Counted from the first letter of the stretch, positions 34,903 through 44,552 are shown. The stretch is DNA of 64,000 bases from an uncultured Eubacterium sp. (GCA_910584345.1 CAJTZX010000002.1:62001-126000); one strand, 5' to 3'. Program-made: numbers and translations. The notes: a model not told the origin generated them from the letters alone.

Positions 34903-36102
34903 TTACCTCTCCTCACACACCTGAAAAATATAAAACTTTAAATAATACGACTCCGAAGCTGCCCACAAGATCGGATGATCCGGCGCCTGCGTACGAAACT
35001 CTACCTGCCGCAGCCTCTTATGCACATTGCGGGCCGCCTGCTGAATCGTCTTCGTAAACAGCTCATACGACATAAAATGCGAACAGGAACAGGTAGCTAA
35101 AAATCCCCCATCCCTTACTAACTTCATTCCTCGTAAATTAATCTCCCGATACCCTTTTACTGCATTTTTCACTGAATTTCTTGACTTTGTAAACGCGGGC
35201 GGATCCAAAATTACAACATCAAACTGCCTGCCCTGACGTTCCAGCTCTGGCAATAGTTCAAATACATCTCTGCACACAAATTCCACCCTTTCTTCTAATC
35301 CGTTTAATTGTGCATTCAAACGCGCCTGCGCAATCCCGCTCTCCGATGCATCTACAGCAAGCACACCGGATGCCCCTGCCTGTGCTGCATTCAAAGCAAA
35401 AGAACCTGTATGAGTAAAACAATCTAGTACCTCTGCATCTTTGCAAAGCTTGCGCACTGCTTTTCTATTATATTTCTGATCGAGAAAGAAGCCGGTCTTT
35501 TGCCCATTTTGTATATCTACATCATATTTTACGCCATTTTCTTCAATGCGGACATTCGTATCAAACGCTTCTCCAAGAAACCCCTTCTGTCTGCGCATTC
35601 CCTCCTGTTCTCGTACTTTAGCGTCACTTCTCTCATAAACGCCGCGAATGCTGATTTCATCTGACGCTAATACTTCTTTTACCGCATCTACAATCTTATC
35701 TTTCATCCGGTCAATGCCAAGAGCCAGAGATTCCACAACAAGCACATCTGAGAATTTATCAATTACAATGCCTGGTAAAAAATCTGCTTCCCCAAAAATC
35801 AACCTGCAGCAATCCGTTTCTACTGTTTGTTTTCGATAATCCCACGCATGTTGTACACGCATACGAATAAAATCTGCATCTATCTCCTGGCCAGCCTTTC
35901 TTGTCATCAGCCGTATTCTAATTTTAGAAGCCATGTTAATAAACCCGCGCCCCATCACAAATCCATCAAAATCATGTACATCTACAATATCCCCATTCTC
36001 AAACGTACCTGCGATCGAAGCAATTTCATTATCATACACCCACATTCCGCCTGCTTTAATAGTTCTTCCTTCTCCCTTTTTTAACGTTACAACTGCACTC
36101 AT
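34903..36102 (-). CDS. RlmI-like 23S rRNA (cytosine-C5) methyltransferase
   Basis: 399 residues starting MSAVVTLKKGEGRTIKAGG at the ATG nine bases after TTGAGG. N-terminal PUA domain (1-75), a middle EEHEE domain (FGEADFLPGIVIDKF), and a C-terminal Rossmann methyltransferase with VLDCFTHTGSFALNAAQAGA, LAVDASE and the catalytic LDPPAF. Family members (RlmI/YccW) modify C1962-type cytosine in 23S rRNA. The exact target base is inferred from homology. Confidence 0.9.
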   Translation of the reverse strand: MSAVVTLKKGEGRTIKAGGMWVYDNEIASIAGTFENGDIVDVHDFDGFVMGRGFINMASKIRIRLMTRKAGQEIDADFIRMRVQHAWDYRKQTVETDCCRLIFGEADFLPGIVIDKFSDVLVVESLALGIDRMKDKIVDAVKEVLASDEISIRGVYERSDAKVREQEGMRRQKGFLGEAFDTNVRIEENGVKYDVDIQNGQKTGFFLDQKYNRKAVRKLCKDAEVLDCFTHTGSFALNAAQAGASGVLAVDASESGIAQARLNAQLNGLEERVEFVCRDVFELLPELERQGRQFDVVILDPPAFTKSRNSVKNAVKGYREINLRGMKLVRDGGFLATCSCSHFMSYELFTKTIQQAARNVHKRLRQVEFRTQAPDHPILWAASESYYLKFYIFQVCEER

Positions 36103-36218
36103 CTTTTTCATCCTCAATTTCCGTTATTTTTGCTTTCAAGCTTTACGCGTTCATACAGTCTGTGCTGTAACTGTGCAAACCTGCCTGAACTTTTACTTTT
36201 TTCTATTCACATACCTTT

Positions 36219-36246
36219 AGCATACCATATCTGTATTGTTTTTCAA
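36219..36246 (-). promoter_or_regulatory. Promoter of the rRNA methyltransferase gene
   Basis: Minus strand TTGAAA (36241-36246), 16 bases, TATGCT (36219-36224), about 110 bases before the start. Confidence 0.5.
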
Positions 36247-36346
36247 AATATTTCTTTTTTTGTGCAACTTTTCACCTTTTCTTCACGTCTTTATGATAGA
36301 ATTTTTGTATCATAGCATAAATATGTTGTAAAAAGGAGAATCTCCA

Positions 36347-37429
36347 ATGGCCACTATCAGTCTGTGCATGATTGTAAAAAATGAAGAAGCTGTTTTAGAC
36401 CGCTGTTTGTCATCCATTGCCGATTTAATGGATGAAATAATTATTGTAGATACCGGTTCCACTGACCGCACAAAGGAAATTGCAAGCCGCTATACAAATC
36501 AGATCTATGATTTCCCATGGCAAAATGATTTTAGCGCTGCACGTAACTTTTCATTTTCCAAGGCAACTATGGATTACATCTATACTGCAGATGCCGATGA
36601 GGTTCTTGACAGTGAAAACCATAAACGATTTATCTATTTAAAAAAATCTCTGCTTCCTGAAATAGAAATCGTTCAGATGAAATACATTACTTCCGAAGAA
36701 TACAACACCGTCATGAACATCTGCAACGAATACCGTCCAAAATTATATAAACGTCTGCGGGAATTCCGTTGGATCGATCCTATCCACGAAACCGTACAGA
36801 CACAGCCCCTTACCTTTGACAGCGATGTCGAGATTCTGCATCTGCCGCAGTCACACCATAGCAAACGGGATTTTAGCCTTTTTTTGCACGCCTTTGGAAA
36901 TGGCCAGCCCATTTCTGATAAGCTGCACTCTATGTACGCAAAAGAATTGTTCATCTCCGGTACAGATGAAGACTTCTTACAGGCTCATTCTGTATTTATG
37001 CAGACCATCCGAAATGCTGCTACTACGGAAAGCGATAGTTCTTTCGCAGGCAGCACACGCCTTTCAGAAGCAGTCTGTATTTTATGTCGCTGCAAGCGAA
37101 TACAAAACGAAATTTCAGAATTTTTTAAATATGCACTGCGTTCCATGGCTTACTATCCTTGCTCAGAAATATGCTGTGAACTCGGACAATACTTTTATGA
37201 TATCGGTGATTTTGAAGAAGCAGTCCGTTGGTATTACTGTGCCGCAAATGAAACGTCAAGTATTTTAAATATACGTACAAGCGGTAATATTCCTCTATTA
37301 AAACTTGGGCAATGTTACGAACAAATGGCAGAAAATGTCAGTGAACAAAAAGAATCCTATCAGAACTTATCCGAAAAATATCTGGCTGCCGCCGCAACCT
37401 GGGAAATGCCTGCAGACAACTGTCAATAA
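36347..37429 (+). CDS. Family-2 glycosyltransferase with C-terminal helical repeats
   Basis: 360 residues. GT-A fold with SLCMIVKNEEAVLDRCL (5-21), IIVDTGSTDRTKEI, and the metal-binding YTADADEV near 80-87. From about 200 the protein is helical, with TPR-like text (CCELGQYFYDIGDFEEAVRWYY). This layout matches TPR-linked GT2 enzymes such as SunS-like and cell-surface glycosyltransferases. AAAAAGGAG precedes the ATG. Acceptor unknown. Confidence 0.9.
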   Translation: MATISLCMIVKNEEAVLDRCLSSIADLMDEIIIVDTGSTDRTKEIASRYTNQIYDFPWQNDFSAARNFSFSKATMDYIYTADADEVLDSENHKRFIYLKKSLLPEIEIVQMKYITSEEYNTVMNICNEYRPKLYKRLREFRWIDPIHETVQTQPLTFDSDVEILHLPQSHHSKRDFSLFLHAFGNGQPISDKLHSMYAKELFISGTDEDFLQAHSVFMQTIRNAATTESDSSFAGSTRLSEAVCILCRCKRIQNEISEFFKYALRSMAYYPCSEICCELGQYFYDIGDFEEAVRWYYCAANETSSILNIRTSGNIPLLKLGQCYEQMAENVSEQKESYQNLSEKYLAAAATWEMPADNCQ

Positions 37430-37664
37430 TAATAAATCTGGAAAAAATCTGAACTGTTTCGTATCCAGCCATTATTTCCAGTAATTAATAACAGGAAATT
37501 TTACAATACTACTGTTAAAAAATCAAATCCGTGGTATACTGTAACATGGTGTTATCGTTCACTATGAGTAATCGTTCAATCAATGATCTGAACAGTTACT
37601 ATTATGGTTTCTACAATAAGTAATATATCAGGTATTATTTGTTATGTACCACCAAGGAGAATTT
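37430..37664. other. Spacer before sigI with two copies of a recurring motif
   Basis: No gene. It contains TCTGAACTGTTTC (37448-37460) and TCTGAACAGTTAC (37587-37599), members of a motif found in other spacers. A TATACT box at about 37534 could be a -10 element. Confidence 0.5.
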
Positions 37665-38369
37665 ATGTTATTTAATATGGGGAAAGAGGCTCTTGCCGCT
37701 GCACAGGACGAGCATAGACGAGACGCCTTTATTCATAAAAATGAAAACTTTATATTAAATTGCGCAAGCAAATATTCAAAACATTATATTAGTAAAAGTG
37801 ATGATGAGTGGTCGATTGCCCTCATTGCCTTTTCTAACGCCATTGATACCTACAACGAATCCAAAGGTGCGTTTCCATCCTATGCCAAACTGCTGATTGA
37901 ACATCGTTTGACAGACTATTTTCGTTCTCAGGCCCGTTTTTCTTCCGAAATGCAGACGGAGCCTTACCTGTTTGAAGGCGAAGTAGACGAGGACTCTGAA
38001 AACATGGGATTTCAGATCAATGTCATGAAACAGGCATCCGTAACAGACGACAACCCCCTGCTGGATGAAATTGTAGCCATCTCAGAATATTTGGATATTT
38101 ATGGGATCACATTTACAGAACTGACCGAATGCTCTCCCAAAGCCGGAAAAACCAAAGATTCGTGTGCAAGCGCCATTCGATACCTCAAAGAACACCCGGT
38201 TCTCATCAGCAATATGAAGACAACCAAGCAGCTTCCCATTAAAATAATTTCTGAAAATGCAAAGGTACCCCGAAAAATTCTGGAGCGACATCGTAAATAC
38301 ATAATAACCGCAGCAGAAATACTTTCCGGTGATTATCCTAAGCTTGCCGAATATCTTAGACATATTTAG
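37665..38369 (+). CDS. sigI: RNA polymerase sigma factor SigI
   Basis: 234 residues from the ATG directly after CCAAGGAGAATTT. Sigma-70 region 2 text DDEWSIALIAFSNAIDTYNESKGAFPSYAKLLIEHRLTDYFR is split here as DDEWSIALIAFSNAI and FPSYAKLLIEHRLTDYF, matching SigI. The C-terminal region 4-like segment has PRKILERHRKYIITAAEIL. An RsgI anti-sigma gene follows 101 bases later, the typical pair. In clostridia SigI-RsgI systems report extracellular polysaccharides or envelope state. Confidence 0.9.
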   Translation: MLFNMGKEALAAAQDEHRRDAFIHKNENFILNCASKYSKHYISKSDDEWSIALIAFSNAIDTYNESKGAFPSYAKLLIEHRLTDYFRSQARFSSEMQTEPYLFEGEVDEDSENMGFQINVMKQASVTDDNPLLDEIVAISEYLDIYGITFTELTECSPKAGKTKDSCASAIRYLKEHPVLISNMKTTKQLPIKIISENAKVPRKILERHRKYIITAAEILSGDYPKLAEYLRHI

Positions 38370-38470
38370 CAGGCGCCAACCAACCCAACTAGCATTGCCG
38401 TGTTTGTATTTCTGTGACAGTTATTAGCTATTTATGAATGCTACTCTAAGAAAGAAAGGAGCCGTCTACT

Positions 38471-39919
38471 TTGAAAGCCGTCATAGTAGAATGCAGTAAT
38501 GGCGCTGCGGTGGCATTATGTGACGATGGAACTTTCCGAAAGCTCAAAAATAAGGGCTACTCCATCGGACAGGAGCTTTTCATAAAAGAAAAGTACCGTC
38601 CAAATCGCATGGTGCAGAAGCTTTCCATTTGTGCTTCGCTGGCATTGGTTCTGTTATCTTTCGCAGGTATTGGGTCCCACAGCTACGTAGAACCTTATTC
38701 CTACGTCAGTCTGGACATCAATCCTTCTATTGAATACGCTTTAAACCGCTATGACAAAGTCATATCGGTGTCCGGCATCAATACCGAAGGGCAACAGGTT
38801 GTTTCATCCATAGAATCTGATATTAAAAATCAGAACATTACAACTGCACTAGGTGTTACAATCGGACAGTTAGAAAAAGATCATTATATTAGCCAGGAAG
38901 AATATAATCATGTGATTGTCAGTGTGTATTCAACAAATGACACAAAAGCACAATCCATTACTTCACGGGTAAATACTTTTTCAGCCGAAAAATCAAATAT
39001 CTGTTCGATTGATACGATTCCCGTATCAAAAGAAGTAAAGGATGACGCCGACTCACTTGGCATTACGCCTGGCAAACTGGCCCTCATCCATGCAGTTGCA
39101 GAAACTACTTCTGATTCCAACTTTGATGTCTCTAAATGGACAGACAAAACCGTCAGTGAATTAGAAAACACAATCCAACAGGCAAGCAGCCAAAATCCGG
39201 ATTCCGGAGCAGCGCCTGCAGCCGCAAATGTTGTGAATAGTGATTATTTAAGCAGTGTTTTGGATGACAATGCAGCAAATAAGCCAGATAACTCTACAGC
39301 AGCCGCGATAGATGCTGCACAAGGAGCCGGCAGCGCTTCTGCTAATAAACCAACAACTACAACTGATGATGTAAATACCGGTTCCGGTTCAAACGATTCT
39401 GTTTCTGCCGAAAAGCCGGATCATTCAGGAAATACGATAACATCTGCTCCAAATGGAAGCACAGATAGTGCAGTAAAACCAGACACATCTGATCCAACCA
39501 ATACAGCAGACCAAAATTCTTCTGCAAATACTTCAGATAAGAATACTTCATCCAATAAGGGTGAATCCAATGGCACAAGCTCCTCTAAGGATCCTGCTAC
39601 GGATACAACAAGCCCGGAAAAGGGAGATGCTCCATCTAATTCAGGCAGCAATACAGACGACAGCCTGACAGAAGACAATTCCAGCAAAAAAGATCCCTAT
39701 CCGGTACAAGACTCAACAGTATCAGATACCAACATATCAGGAGATACTTCACTAAAAGACACTACATCTACTGATGTGATGCACGAAGATACTTCAAGTG
39801 TAAATTCTGCATATACCGATCCTTCTAAGGACAGTTCAGATCATTCTGCTGCAGATAACAACACTTTAGAGAACGGTGTTTCAAATCATCCTCTTGCTGA
39901 TACAAGTATTGCAGAATAA
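38471..39919 (+). CDS. rsgI: RsgI-type anti-sigma factor
   Basis: 482 residues from a TTG start nine bases after AAAGGAG. Cytoplasmic RsgI_N domain (about 1-52; VIVECSNGAAVALCDDGTF), one membrane helix at about 56-76, then the juxtamembrane domain SYVSLDINPSIEYALNRYD, which in other RsgI proteins undergoes self-cleavage. Residues 245-482 are low-complexity Ser/Thr/Asp/Asn and probably a wall-spanning, possibly glycosylated stalk. There is no carbohydrate-binding module at the end, unlike cellulolytic RsgI proteins. Confidence 0.9.
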   Translation: MKAVIVECSNGAAVALCDDGTFRKLKNKGYSIGQELFIKEKYRPNRMVQKLSICASLALVLLSFAGIGSHSYVEPYSYVSLDINPSIEYALNRYDKVISVSGINTEGQQVVSSIESDIKNQNITTALGVTIGQLEKDHYISQEEYNHVIVSVYSTNDTKAQSITSRVNTFSAEKSNICSIDTIPVSKEVKDDADSLGITPGKLALIHAVAETTSDSNFDVSKWTDKTVSELENTIQQASSQNPDSGAAPAAANVVNSDYLSSVLDDNAANKPDNSTAAAIDAAQGAGSASANKPTTTTDDVNTGSGSNDSVSAEKPDHSGNTITSAPNGSTDSAVKPDTSDPTNTADQNSSANTSDKNTSSNKGESNGTSSSKDPATDTTSPEKGDAPSNSGSNTDDSLTEDNSSKKDPYPVQDSTVSDTNISGDTSLKDTTSTDVMHEDTSSVNSAYTDPSKDSSDHSAADNNTLENGVSNHPLADTSIAE

Positions 39920-39936
39920 AATTTTCATTAGAAAAT

Positions 39937-39987
39937 AAAAAAGACTGTCGTTGCTGCTAATGCAGCTATCACGACAGTCTTTTATTT
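39937..39987. terminator. Bidirectional terminator between rsgI and CoA-transferase
   Basis: AAAAGACTGTCGT pairs with ACGACAGTCTTTT; U tracts occur on both strands. It lies between convergent genes. Confidence 0.9.
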
Positions 39988-39995
39988 ATTGCTTC

Positions 39996-41339
39996 TTATT
40001 TATTGCTTCTTCTCCAAATCTTCATTTTTTCGGCTTCTGCAATCAATTCATCCCGAAAATCCGGATGCGCAATAGAAATAATTGCTTCTGCTTTCTCCCA
40101 GGTTGAAAGCCCTTTAATATTTACAATACCGTACTCTGTTACTAGAAAATGTGTATTTGCACGAGTGTCTGTTACGATAGAACCCGGATTCAGCGTTGGC
40201 AAAATTCTGGATTTCACTTGCCCGTCTTTTGTCTTATAAGTAGAAGAACAGCAAATAAAGCTCTTTCCTCCTTTTGACAAATATGCGCCTAATACGAAAT
40301 CAAGCTGTCCGCCCGCACCGCTAATATGCTTTGTTCCCGCTGACTCAGCATTCACCTGGCCAAATAAATCCAAATCTACCGCATTATTGATTGACATAAA
40401 GTTATCTAAAGCAGAAATTGAGCGAATATCATTCGTATAGCTTACCGGAGCGCTTAAAATTTCAGGGTTTTCATCCAGATAATCGTACATTTTCTTTGTT
40501 CCGCACCCAAATGCAAATGCCTGGCGAAAACGATCGATATTTTTGCGAGAACCATTAATTTTACCAGCTTTTGCAATATCAACAAATGCGTCTACATACA
40601 TTTCGGTATGAACGCCAAGATCTTTCAAATCAGATTCAGCAATCAAAGAACCGACTGCATTCGGCATACCACCAATGCCAAGCTGCAGACATGCGCCGTT
40701 TGGAATTTCATTTACAATCAGTTTTGCAACCGCCTTATCCACTTCACTGGCCGGACCGCCCGCACCCATTTCAGCAATTGGCGGATTGCTGCCTTCGACA
40801 ATAAAATCGACATCTGAAATATGTACGTTGTTCTCTGTTCCTCCCAGACAACGAGGCATATTCTCATTCACTTCTACAATAACTGTAGCAGAAGTCTCTA
40901 CAACAGCTGCCAGATGCGAAGCATTCGGCCCAAAATTAAAGAAGCCATGCTTATCCATTGGCGTTACCTGAAACATTGCAACTGCATTTTTCTTCGTATT
41001 TGGTTCCCGATAGTAACGCGGCAGCTCAGAATAGCGAATCGGAGCATAATATGCACACCCACGCTGAATCAGCTTCCGTTCAATCCCAGACATATGCCAC
41101 GAATTCCATGTAAAATGTTCACCGGCATCTTCACGTTCAAAAATAGCCGGCAATTTCATTAAAATTCCGCCACGTACATTCACATCTGTTAATTCATCTG
41201 TACGTTTTGCCAGCGCCCGGTCAAGAGCATCTGCTGTGCCATTGCACCAGCCATAATCTACCCAGTCGCCGGACTTCACAACTTTGACTGCCTCATCAGC
41301 TGATACCAGTTTCTTTTGATATTCTTCTGCGTATCCCAT
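39996..41339 (-). CDS. Butyryl-CoA:acetate CoA-transferase-like enzyme
   Basis: 447 residues starting MGYAEEYQKKLVSADEAV at the ATG after AAGGAGG. Acetyl-CoA hydrolase/transferase family. Text such as SGDWVDYGWCNGT, FTWNSWHMSGIERKL, GGTENNVHISDVD, GACLQLGIGGMPNAVGSL and SGAGGQLDFVLGAYLSKGG is very close to the butyryl-CoA:acetate CoA-transferases of Roseburia and relatives that release butyrate. Paralogues using propionate or 4-hydroxybutyrate look similar, so the substrate is probable rather than certain. No other butyrate-pathway genes are in the window. Confidence 0.85.
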   Translation of the reverse strand: MGYAEEYQKKLVSADEAVKVVKSGDWVDYGWCNGTADALDRALAKRTDELTDVNVRGGILMKLPAIFEREDAGEHFTWNSWHMSGIERKLIQRGCAYYAPIRYSELPRYYREPNTKKNAVAMFQVTPMDKHGFFNFGPNASHLAAVVETSATVIVEVNENMPRCLGGTENNVHISDVDFIVEGSNPPIAEMGAGGPASEVDKAVAKLIVNEIPNGACLQLGIGGMPNAVGSLIAESDLKDLGVHTEMYVDAFVDIAKAGKINGSRKNIDRFRQAFAFGCGTKKMYDYLDENPEILSAPVSYTNDIRSISALDNFMSINNAVDLDLFGQVNAESAGTKHISGAGGQLDFVLGAYLSKGGKSFICCSSTYKTKDGQVKSRILPTLNPGSIVTDTRANTHFLVTEYGIVNIKGLSTWEKAEAIISIAHPDFRDELIAEAEKMKIWRRSNK

Positions 41340-41455
41340 GATAACCTCCTTCATGATACCATACTATGTATTCTACCATTGTTAATAGTTTAACGATAAC
41401 TCTATACTATCATTTTTAAACAAGAACCGCAAGGTCTGCAACAAAAAATCATAAA

Positions 41456-41500
41456 AATACTGCCACAAAACATTCGATCTGTTTTGTGGCAGTATTTTAT
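41456..41500 (-). terminator. Hairpin downstream of the gene at 41535
   Basis: ATACTGCCACAAAAC and GTTTTGTGGCAGTAT form a perfect 15-bp stem with an 8-base loop, flanked by A/T runs on both sides. It ends the minus-strand gene at 41535 and stands upstream of the CoA-transferase. Confidence 0.85.
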
Positions 41501-41534
41501 TGCTTCTTATGCAAAACCTTTGTGTGAACAATCA

Positions 41535-42158
41535 CTATTCTTCTGTTATTACATTTTTAGAATCATAGTATCCCTGAAACAGATCTGTAACAGCTTTATG
41601 TGTATCATTTGAAATATCCGGCAAATCTCTGCCCCATGCTTTCGTTGCCTGTTTAAATCCTTTTTCAAACGCAGCCTGCATTTCTTTCATCTTTTCTACA
41701 TCATCTCCTGCAAGTGCACTTGCAAAATCAAAGATTCTCTGTGAGGTCTGCTTTACTCCATAATAGCCGTCTTCAGAAATGGCTTCCTGAGCCTTCTGCT
41801 TTGCTGCTGCATCTACAGAAAAACCACCTTTTGCAAGTGTTGCCCAGAAATCATCATTTGCTTCTGTAAACTTCTGCGCCTGTTCACCAAGCATCTTATT
41901 TACAATATTAACAAGCTGATCCTGTCTTTTTTCCTGATCTGCCAACATCTGTTTTACAATTGCGGCACGTTGTTCAGGACTCTGCTTATTAATCGAATAA
42001 GCTGCTTTATCATTGCTGTTCGAAGGTGTTTTCTCATATACGGCGCCAGCTGTCTGTTCTGTTTCTTTCTTTTCCTGTGCAGCTTTTGTACTTGTTTTGG
42101 AAGTACCTTCATATACTGCATAATTTGTAGTTGTTGCACTTATTCCTGCTAGACTCAT
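41535..42158 (-). CDS. Conserved protein of unknown function
   Basis: 207 residues from the ATG after CATGGAGGGAATAAAA; the frame extends upstream without a ribosome site. Soluble and highly charged, no signal peptide. The N-terminal third is Ser/Thr/Lys-rich; the middle is a predicted coiled coil (IVKQMLADQEKRQDQLVNIV); the end has a conserved-looking block SQRIFDFASALAGDD, FEKGFKQATKAWG and LPDISNDT that recurs in uncharacterised clostridial and Vibrio proteins. No function is proposed. Confidence 0.7.
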   Translation of the reverse strand: MSLAGISATTTNYAVYEGTSKTSTKAAQEKKETEQTAGAVYEKTPSNSNDKAAYSINKQSPEQRAAIVKQMLADQEKRQDQLVNIVNKMLGEQAQKFTEANDDFWATLAKGGFSVDAAAKQKAQEAISEDGYYGVKQTSQRIFDFASALAGDDVEKMKEMQAAFEKGFKQATKAWGRDLPDISNDTHKAVTDLFQGYYDSKNVITEE

Positions 42159-42184
42159 TTTTATTCCCTCCATGTTCGTATGAT

Positions 42185-42205
42185 GTGAAACCTGCCGGTT
42201 TCCAC
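42185..42205 (-). promoter_or_regulatory. Hairpin in the leader of the gene at 41535
   Basis: Minus strand GTGGAAACC-GGCA-GGTTTCAC, an 8-bp stem with a 4-base loop just upstream of the ribosome site. Could be a 5' stabiliser or part of a larger RNA structure. Confidence 0.4.
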
Positions 42206-42348
42206 TTACTGATGTTCTTTCGCAGCAAATAACCACCGCGATTATGCAATTCCGTTTGCATGTCAGACTCCGACCTGTTGCCAAAGCTTTCTGATTAATA
42301 TCTATATCGGTCTGATCCTTTCTTTTCTTAAGTCTTCTTTTCTGTAAT

Positions 42349-43716
42349 CTAATTACCATTCGTTACATTTACGCTTTTTTTCTGAAGCGTTTTCATGACA
42401 CACATATATGCTGGTATTAGAAACAGATCTGCAAAAATCCAAGCCATCGGACTTGCAAAACATGCCCCAATATAACCTGTCACCGGCACAAGAAATGCTC
42501 CGACCACCGCTCTTGCAACCATCTCGCAAACACCTGCGATAATTGCAAGCTTGCTGTAGCCAAGCCCCTGTATCGTAAAACGGACAATATTGACCAATGC
42601 CAGCGGGAAATAAAATGCACTGCTGATCAGCAAATATAACCGCACATTATCCAAGATTGCAATCTCATCCGCATTCAAAAACAGCAACGCAATTTTAGAG
42701 CCAAACAAAAACAAAATAAGAAATGCCAGCACAGCATAAATGAATCCTATCAAACAGCAGGATAGCACTCCCTTTGTTACCCGTTTCAGCTTTCCCGCTC
42801 CCAAATTCTGTCCTGCATACGTTGACATGGTAGAACCCATGGCATCAAATGGACAGCAGAAAAACATACCGACTTTATTTGCTGCCGTCACAGATGCAAC
42901 TGCCATAGAGCCAAGTGTATTCACCGCAGTCTGTAAAATAACACTTCCGATCGCAGTAATAGAATACTGAAGCCCCATTGGTATTCCCATATTACACAAC
43001 TTCTTGATGCAATCTTTATCCAGTCTCCACTCGCTCTTTGACAATTGCAGAACTTCATATTTTTTGCCAATATAACAAATACAGAGTATCCCGGATATTC
43101 CCTGAGAAATAACTGTCGCCCATGCGGCCCCGGACACGCCCATATCAAAGTTTATGATAAGCAGCAGATCTAATACAATGTTTAATAAGGACGAAATAAT
43201 TAAAAACATCAGCGGACTCTTGCTGTCTCCGAGTGAACGGATAAATCCGGACAGCAAATTATACAGGTAGATCACCGGGATGCCCAGAAATATCACAAAA
43301 ATATAACGATATGCTCCATCCATAATATCCGACGGCGTATGCATCCACTGCAAAATATTTCTACAAAGCAAACATACACCAACTGTCATAATGCCTGCAA
43401 ATACTGCAGCAAGAAAAATACCGTTTGCCACATACTTCCTAAGCTCCTCATAATCTTTCGCGCCAAAACGCTGTGCCACCGGAATCGCAAACCCATTGCA
43501 GATTCCCATACAAAATCCAATCACCATAAAATTTATGGAGCCGGTAGAACCTACTGCTGCTAATGCCTGAACACCTAAAAACTTTCCAACAATAATTGTA
43601 TCCATCATACTATAAAACTGTTGAAAAAGCATCCCCAGCATCAATGGTACAAAAAACGCAAAAATTAGTTTTGTCGGCGATCCTTGCGTCATATCTTTAC
43701 TTGCACTGCCTGCCAT
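42349..43716 (-). CDS. MATE-family efflux transporter
   Basis: 455 residues with twelve predicted membrane helices in two similar halves. MATE text includes MTQGSPTKLIFAFFVPLMLGMLFQ split as PTKLIFAFFVPLMLG, YSMMDTIIVGKFLG, and the second-half repeat NTLGSMAVASVTAANKVG. The ATG follows GGGAGGAATATTT. Family members expel drugs or metabolites with Na+ or H+. Substrate unknown. Confidence 0.93.
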   Translation of the reverse strand: MAGSASKDMTQGSPTKLIFAFFVPLMLGMLFQQFYSMMDTIIVGKFLGVQALAAVGSTGSINFMVIGFCMGICNGFAIPVAQRFGAKDYEELRKYVANGIFLAAVFAGIMTVGVCLLCRNILQWMHTPSDIMDGAYRYIFVIFLGIPVIYLYNLLSGFIRSLGDSKSPLMFLIISSLLNIVLDLLLIINFDMGVSGAAWATVISQGISGILCICYIGKKYEVLQLSKSEWRLDKDCIKKLCNMGIPMGLQYSITAIGSVILQTAVNTLGSMAVASVTAANKVGMFFCCPFDAMGSTMSTYAGQNLGAGKLKRVTKGVLSCCLIGFIYAVLAFLILFLFGSKIALLFLNADEIAILDNVRLYLLISSAFYFPLALVNIVRFTIQGLGYSKLAIIAGVCEMVARAVVGAFLVPVTGYIGACFASPMAWIFADLFLIPAYMCVMKTLQKKSVNVTNGN

Positions 43717-43757
43717 AAATATTCCTCCCATCTTGAACTCAACCATTTTTCTTTACA

Positions 43758-43814
43758 CATAAAAACAGAATCCGGCTCCGCAGGAAGACCTCTTCCGACA
43801 AAAGCTGGATTCTT
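43758..43814 (-). terminator. Terminator of the luxS-mtnN unit
   Basis: Minus strand AGAATCCAGCT ... AGCCGGATTCT with an inner GGAAGAGGTCTTCC stem, followed by GTTTTTATG. It lies 40 bases after the mtnN stop. Confidence 0.75.
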
Positions 43815-43853
43815 AGCTATTTTTGGATATTATGCAACATTCCATTGATCCGT

Positions 43854-44552
43854 TTATTGAAATGATTTCACAAACTCCAATACCATATTTGCACAATGTA
43901 CAGCAGCCTCATTTTCAAAAGTAGGATAATCTACCTCTGCAGACCCATCCGCTTTATCCGATATCGCACGGACTACAACAAACGGTATCCCATTCAACAC
44001 TGCCGCCTGTGCAATGGATGCTCCTTCCATCTCAGCACAATCGCCATGAAATTCTGAAATTAAGCGTTCCTTTACGATATGATCCGAAATAAACTGATCT
44101 CCACTTACAACACATCCTTTTACAACATGAACATCCAGATTCGCTCTGTTGCACGCATCGATCACAGCATCCGCCATCTTCATATCCGCAGCAAACTCTC
44201 TGTTTTCAAACCCAGGAATCTTTCCCAGCTGATATCCGAGCGGACTAACATCTACGTCATGCTGAATTGCCTTTTCTGACACAAGAATATCCCCAATATC
44301 CAAATCAGCATTTAATGAGCCTGCCACTCCCGTATTCAAAACATGTGTAATATGAAACAAATCAGCCAATATCTGCACACACATAGCTGCATTTACTTTG
44401 CCGACTCCGCACTGCACAACAACTGCAGGTGTTCCCTGAAGCATACCTTCATAAAAATTCATACCCGCTTTTGTCACTACGCGGTCTGCTTTCATTGCTT
44501 CCTTTATAGTAGATACTTCTGTTTCCATAGCGCCTATAATTCCTATTTTCAT
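43854..44552 (-). CDS. mtnN: 5'-methylthioadenosine/S-adenosylhomocysteine nucleosidase
   Basis: 232 residues, full length. Begins MKIGIIGAMETEV with the general-acid Glu (E12), then CGVGKVNAA, NTGVAGSL, CAEMEGAS (172-179) and the catalytic aspartate in AISDKAD (D199). It splits adenine from S-adenosylhomocysteine and methylthioadenosine. Its product S-ribosylhomocysteine is the substrate of LuxS, encoded 132 bases upstream on the same strand, so the two form a methyl-cycle unit. Confidence 0.96.
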   Translation of the reverse strand: MKIGIIGAMETEVSTIKEAMKADRVVTKAGMNFYEGMLQGTPAVVVQCGVGKVNAAMCVQILADLFHITHVLNTGVAGSLNADLDIGDILVSEKAIQHDVDVSPLGYQLGKIPGFENREFAADMKMADAVIDACNRANLDVHVVKGCVVSGDQFISDHIVKERLISEFHGDCAEMEGASIAQAAVLNGIPFVVVRAISDKADGSAEVDYPTFENEAAVHCANMVLEFVKSFQ

